DNA from: an uncultured Bacteroidales bacterium
Lineage (GTDB): Bacteria > Bacteroidota > Bacteroidia > Bacteroidales > FEN-979
Assembly: GCA_903928285.1 (NCBI GenBank)
Contig: CAIYQH010000562.1
Location: forward strand, 1 to 9,721
DNA: 9,721 bases
Direction: 5' to 3'
The notes under the pieces are model-generated. The model was given only the letters and a program-made list of their open reading frames with translations. It was not told the DNA's origin and did not search any database. The translations under genes and the position numbers were made by a program. This document shows, piece after piece, positions 6,756 through 9,721 of the stretch. Position 1 is the first letter of the stretch; each line of letters begins with the position of its first letter.

Positions 6756-7427
6756 ATGACCGGTGACAACATAATCGAACTCGACAAGGTTTCAGTTTAC
6801 CAGAATGAAAACCTCATCCTGGCGAATGTATCGCTGACCATCCGCAGTGGTGAATTTTTTTACCTCATCGGGAAGACGGGCAGCGGGAAGAGCAGCCTGC
6901 TGAAAACCATTTACGCCGAATTGCCCGTCAGGGTCGGAACAGCCAGGGTTGCAGGATTCGACCTGCGCACCTTGCGTTACAAGGAGGTTCCCTATCTGAG
7001 AAGGAAGCTGGGCATTGTCTTTCAGGACTTCCAGCTATTGATGGACCGCTCGGTGAACGAGAACCTTTATTTTGTCATGCGGTCGACCGGATGGAAAGAT
7101 AAGCGGGAGATGCAGAAACGGTTGCTGGAAGTGCTTGCCAAGGTGAACCTTGGAAATAAAGGCATCAAAATGCCACACCAGCTCTCGGGGGGCGAACAGC
7201 AGCGGGTCGCCATTGCGCGCGCCCTTGTGAACGACCCGGAGGTGATCCTGGCCGATGAACCCACCGGCAACCTGGATCCCGAAAGTTCTGAAGGGATCAT
7301 CAGCCTGCTGATGGACATTTCAAAAACAGGCAGGGCCGTAGTAATGGCGACGCATAATTATACGTTTTTCGACAAGTACCCGGCCCTGACCCTGATATGT
7401 GAAAACGGGAGAGTTAACCCCCATTAG
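6756..7427 (+). CDS. ftsE: FtsE-like ABC transporter ATP-binding protein
   Basis: A 223-residue ABC ATPase with every motif intact: Walker [10 protein letters not shown] (39-47), Q-loop Q90 in VFQDFQLL, signature [15 protein letters not shown] (143-157), Walker B VILADE with E168 followed by PTGNLD, and the switch histidine H200 in ATHN. Short length, DEPTGNLD and the overall pattern fit the FtsE/LolD/MacB branch. The start ([17 protein letters not shown]) and [16 protein letters not shown] resemble the FtsE usual in Bacteroidota, which with FtsX controls peptidoglycan hydrolysis at division. No permease gene is adjacent in this window, so the FtsE name is likely but not proven; a LolD-like ATPase is the alternative. 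It has no membrane segment and should act on the inner face of the membrane. Its stop codon overlaps the convergent carbamoyltransferase stop by 4 bases. Confidence 0.8.
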   Translation: MTGDNIIELDKVSVYQNENLILANVSLTIRSGEFFYLIGKTGSGKSSLLKTIYAELPVRVGTARVAGFDLRTLRYKEVPYLRRKLGIVFQDFQLLMDRSVNENLYFVMRSTGWKDKREMQKRLLEVLAKVNLGNKGIKMPHQLSGGEQQRVAIARALVNDPEVILADEPTGNLDPESSEGIISLLMDISKTGRAVVMATHNYTFFDKYPALTLICENGRVNPH

Positions 7428-8425
7428 GCGCCCAAGGTGGCAACCATCACTGCCTTGATCGTGTGGAGACGGTTTTCGGCTTCATCAAACACAATGGAGG
7501 CAGGCGATTCAAACACATCTTCCGTCACCTCAAGTCCGTTAAGCCCGTATTTTTTAAAGATATCAAGTCCTACTTCTGTATCCTTGTTGTGGAAAGCCGG
7601 CAGGCAATGCATAAATTTCGTTTCCGGGTTGCCTGTCAGTTCCATCATCCTGGCATTCACCTGGTAAGGCAGCATCTCCCTGATGCGTTCATCCCACAGT
7701 TCCTTGGCTTCGCCCATCGACAACCACACGTCGGTGTAAATAAAGTCAACCCCCTTAACGGCCTCTTCTACATTTTCGGTCAGGGTAATTCTGGCCCCGG
7801 TTTCCTTTCCGATGGCACGGCATTTTTCAACCAGTTCTTCCTCGGGCCAGTATTTTTTAGGCGCGCAGGCACGGAAATCCATGCCCATTTTCGAAGCACC
7901 GACCATGAGTGAGTTACCCATGTTATTCCGGGCATCTCCGCAATAGGTAAAGGCAACCTGGTGGAGGGGCTTGTCAGAATGTTCGGTCATGGTCAGGAAA
8001 TCAGCCAGGATCTGGGTAGGATGAAATTCATTCGTCAAACCATTCCAAACAGGCACTCCGGCATATTTCCCAAGTTCTTCAACGATCGTCTGACCGAAAC
8101 CGCGGTATTCAATACCGTCGTACATGCGCCCAAGCACCCTGGCGGTGTCCTTCATGGTCTCCTTCTTGCCGATATGGGAACCTTCAGGCCCGAGATAGGT
8201 GACCCTGGCGCCCTGGTCCAATGCAGCTACTTCAAAGGCGCAACGGGTACGGGTGGAAGCCTTTTCAAAGATCAGGGCAATATTTTTACCCTTTAACAGT
8301 GGTTGTTCGGTGCCTGCGTATTTTGCCTTTTTCAGATCCATGGAGAGATCGAGTAAAAATTTGATTTCCCGGGGGGTGAAATCGAGCAACTTTAAGAAAT
8401 TCCTGTTTCGAAGATTGAATGCCAT
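7424..8425 (-). CDS. argF: Ornithine carbamoyltransferase (ArgF/ArcB type)
   Basis: A 333-residue enzyme joining carbamoyl phosphate and L-ornithine to give citrulline and phosphate (reversible in catabolic use). Carbamoyl-phosphate residues are present as STRTR (57-61) and HPTQ (135-138). The ornithine loop DVWLSMGE (D232, S236, M237) and [10 protein letters not shown] with C274 are also intact. These ornithine motifs separate it from the N-acetyl/N-succinylornithine transcarbamylases found for arginine synthesis in some Bacteroidota. From memory, the sequence is close to the E. coli ArgF/Pseudomonas catabolic ArcB group (start MAFN-x-RNRN, GTEQ, GRMYD-x-IEYRGF), and length is typical. No arcA, arcC or arg gene is adjacent, so synthetic or catabolic direction is open. 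It is preceded by a consensus promoter at 8613-8643 and a structured leader of about 180 bases. Confidence 0.95.
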   Translation of the reverse strand: MAFNLRNRNFLKLLDFTPREIKFLLDLSMDLKKAKYAGTEQPLLKGKNIALIFEKASTRTRCAFEVAALDQGARVTYLGPEGSHIGKKETMKDTARVLGRMYDGIEYRGFGQTIVEELGKYAGVPVWNGLTNEFHPTQILADFLTMTEHSDKPLHQVAFTYCGDARNNMGNSLMVGASKMGMDFRACAPKKYWPEEELVEKCRAIGKETGARITLTENVEEAVKGVDFIYTDVWLSMGEAKELWDERIREMLPYQVNARMMELTGNPETKFMHCLPAFHNKDTEVGLDIFKKYGLNGLEVTEDVFESPASIVFDEAENRLHTIKAVMVATLGA

Positions 8426-8517
8426 AAATGATAAGTTTAGATTTATAATTTGAGATTTGGAAACTGTTTAATGTTGTGTCGTTTTGTGGTATGATCCTTT
8501 TTCCTTATCGCATGATT

Positions 8518-8604
8518 ATTTTAACCACAATGGAAACAATGACTTACACAATGGGCACAATGATCTTTTTGTGCGTTCTGGCTTACTTTGGTCGTGATTA
8601 AAAT
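8518..8604. repeat. 87-base imperfect dyad with ACAATG repeats in the argF leader
   Basis: Terminal arms ATTTTAACCAC (8518-8528) and GTGATTAAAAT (8594-8604) are inverted copies matching at 10 of 11 positions. Inside, GCACAA (8555-8560) and TTGTGC (8569-8574) form a perfect 6-base stem with an 8-base loop near the centre. The left arm holds four ACAATG units starting at 8527, 8536, 8548 and 8557 (steps 9, 12, 9). This looks like a palindromic intergenic repeat, similar in style to the (A)CCACAAAG-type repeats I recall from environmental Bacteroidota genomes. Copies elsewhere cannot be seen from this window. Transcribed with argF, it would form a long hairpin at the 5' end of the leader. Confidence 0.5.
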
Positions 8605-8615
8605 TGCATATGCAA
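8604..8615. promoter_or_regulatory. Perfect 12-base palindrome at the argF start region (possible operator)
   Basis: TTGCATATGCAA is its own reverse complement. It overlaps the last three bases of the minus-strand -7 box (8613-8620) and covers the expected transcription start near 8606-8609, which is where a repressor would block initiation. It does not resemble the classic ARG box of ArgR (TGAATAATTATTCA-like). The regulator is unknown. Confidence 0.4.
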
Positions 8616-8643
8616 AATTAGGAATTTCCTGTCACCGGGCAAA
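8613..8643 (-). promoter_or_regulatory. Bacteroidota-type promoter for argF (TTTG-N19-TAATTTTG)
   Basis: On the minus strand TTTG (8643-8640), 19 bases, TAATTTTG (8620-8613): all defined consensus bases match and the spacing equals that of the rho promoter. It is the only TAnnTTTG box I find on the minus strand between the channel gene stop and the argF ATG, so it should be the main promoter and predicts a leader of about 180 bases. Confidence 0.7.
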
Positions 8644-8716
8644 CAGGTTCTGTAAAGATCAAAACCACAAACTTTCACGATTCCCGTATGCAGCCGGTTC
8701 GCAACCTGTGGGTTTC

Positions 8717-9721
8717 CTAGTCGACCTGTATTTCCGACATCTGCATGTCTCTCCCGGAGGGTCGTTGAAATGCTTTCAACCCGAATTCAGGCAACACGGC
8801 CAGGATATGTTCAAAAAGCAGAGCCTGGTAATCTTCAAATTCTGCCAGCGTCGGAGGGGTGAAAAAAGCATACATTTCCAGCGGGAGCCCGTTCTCGGTA
8901 TGCTGCAGCACCCTGACCATCAGGGAGGCATCCTTGTTCAGGTTCGGCATGTTCTTCAGGTATTCAAGGATATAAATCCTGAAAAGACCCAGGTTTGTGA
9001 TACGGCCATCTGCAGGATGCTGTTCGGGAAGGAGGATGCCGTTTTGTTTCAGCGTTTCGAATTTTGCCTTATCCATAAAGGTGATGGTTCCGATGTCGAT
9101 CAGCACGGAGCGTTTCATCCGGCGGCCTCCGGCCTCGTTCATGCTGCGCCAGTTCTGGAAAGAATCGGTGACCAGCGTATAGGTCGGAATGCAACTCACT
9201 GAATTATCGAAATTCCTGACCTTCACCGTCACCAGCGAAATATCAATGACCGTACCGTCGGTATTGAATTTAGGCATGGTGATCCAATCGCCGATATGGA
9301 GCATTTTATTGTTTGAAAGCTGGACTCCGGCCACAAAACCCAGGAGGCTGTCCTTGAAGATCAGCATGATCACGGCCGACATGGCGCCAAGTCCGGCCAG
9401 CAGTGTCAGGGGGGACTTTCCGATCACTACCGAGATCATGGCGATCCCGCCGACGATATAGGTAATGATCTTGCCGATCTGCACATAACCCTTGATGGGT
9501 TTTGAATCGGAAATATCGAGGTCGCCGTAGATATGATAGACCGCATTTAAAAATGACACCACCACAAGCAGGATGATCCAGGTCATGTAAAGGTGCAAAC
9601 CGAGTTCGATATAACGAATGGCCTCCGGGTATTTTGAAATGCTGGGCGACAACGAAACCTTAAGCACCAGGGGAGGCAGGAGCATGGCCAGACGGGTAAA
9701 GACCTTTTGTTCGTAAAGATG
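8717..9721 (-). CDS. MscM/YbdG-type mechanosensitive ion channel, 5' end outside window
   Basis: The frame is open to the window edge, adding 12 codons (HLYEQKVFTRLA) before the first internal ATG at 9685, so 334 C-terminal residues are visible. E. coli YbdG (MscM) has about 415, so roughly 80 are missing. The product is an MscS-superfamily inner-membrane channel that opens under membrane tension and protects against osmotic downshock. Membrane segments lie near visible residues 44-61 and 81-101. The pore helix follows as LAGLGAMSAVIMLIF then KDSLLGFVAG (108-132), and the beta domain begins IGDWITMPK (143-151) with TVKVRNFDNS. The C-terminal stretch GGRRMKRS, NGLPLEMYAF and the final FGLKAFQRPSGRD agree with YbdG as I recall it. 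It lies upstream of argF on the same strand, separated by 291 bases with an independent argF promoter; no clear terminator follows its stop. Confidence 0.9.
   Translation of the reverse strand, partial: HLYEQKVFTRLAMLLPPLVLKVSLSPSISKYPEAIRYIELGLHLYMTWIILLVVVSFLNAVYHIYGDLDISDSKPIKGYVQIGKIITYIVGGIAMISVVIGKSPLTLLAGLGAMSAVIMLIFKDSLLGFVAGVQLSNNKMLHIGDWITMPKFNTDGTVIDISLVTVKVRNFDNSVSCIPTYTLVTDSFQNWRSMNEAGGRRMKRSVLIDIGTITFMDKAKFETLKQNGILLPEQHPADGRITNLGLFRIYILEYLKNMPNLNKDASLMVRVLQHTENGLPLEMYAFFTPPTLAEFEDYQALLFEHILAVLPEFGLKAFQRPSGRDMQMSEIQVD

Noticed and set aside
8664..8716. Possible terminator after the channel gene (GGTT-gcg-AACC hairpin)
   Set aside because: Four-base stem with no adjacent T run; not distinguishable from chance.
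8588..9202. Long plus-strand open frame (204 codons) opposite the channel gene and into the argF promoter region
   Set aside because: It is antisense to a well-supported MscM-type gene, has no recognisable domain, and its composition is that of a shadow frame.
1..9721. A new multi-gene defence, mobile or biosynthetic system
   Set aside because: Genes are recognisable housekeeping or envelope genes on alternating strands, with no shared operon logic, integrase, transposase, CRISPR array or toxin-antitoxin pair.

Overview
The window looks like ordinary chromosomal, housekeeping-rich DNA from a member of the Bacteroidota, probably a Bacteroidales/Marinilabiliales-type organism. Three observations point there. 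A DUF4293 membrane protein sits divergently beside what reads as the first 17 codons of rho. Start codons are preceded by A/T-rich leaders without Shine-Dalgarno sequences. The Bacteroidota promoter box TAnnTTTG lies upstream of several genes, twice paired with a perfect TTTG box 19 bases further upstream. Base composition appears moderate and even, and I see no insertion sequence, phage gene, CRISPR array, tRNA or rRNA.

Layout. 1-51 (-) is the 5' end of rho, cut by the window edge. A divergent intergenic region of 217 bases carries the rho promoter and a weaker promoter for the DUF4293 gene (269-745, +). It faces a YfcE-like metallophosphoesterase gene (776-1276, -). After a short divergent promoter region come a secreted endonuclease/exonuclease/phosphatase-family enzyme (1401-2246, +), the RmuC-type DNA recombination protein (2397-3746, +), a SpoU-family 23S rRNA 2'-O-methyltransferase of RlmB type (3833-4573, +), and a large polytopic membrane protein with GT-C glycosyltransferase features and a C-terminal beta-rich domain (4660-6492, +). 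A 67-residue unknown protein (6501-6704, +) and an FtsE-like ABC ATPase (6756-7427, +) close the plus-strand run. Converging on it with a 4-base overlap is an ornithine carbamoyltransferase gene of the ArgF/ArcB type (7424-8425, -). Upstream of that gene is a structured 291-base region, and then an MscM/YbdG-type mechanosensitive channel gene (8717 to the window edge, -).

The genes do not form one pathway. They are mostly independent units: transcription termination, nucleic-acid maintenance (RmuC, RlmB), envelope (glycosyltransferase-like protein, FtsE-like ATPase, MscM) and arginine/citrulline metabolism. The most distinctive part is the non-coding DNA before the ornithine carbamoyltransferase gene. 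It holds a perfect-match Bacteroidota promoter, a 12-base palindrome overlapping its -7 box and start region, and, in the roughly 180-base leader, an 87-base imperfect dyad with repeated ACAATG units that could pair in alternative ways. I do not see a convincing new multi-gene system; the leader and the small unknown gene are the parts worth following up.
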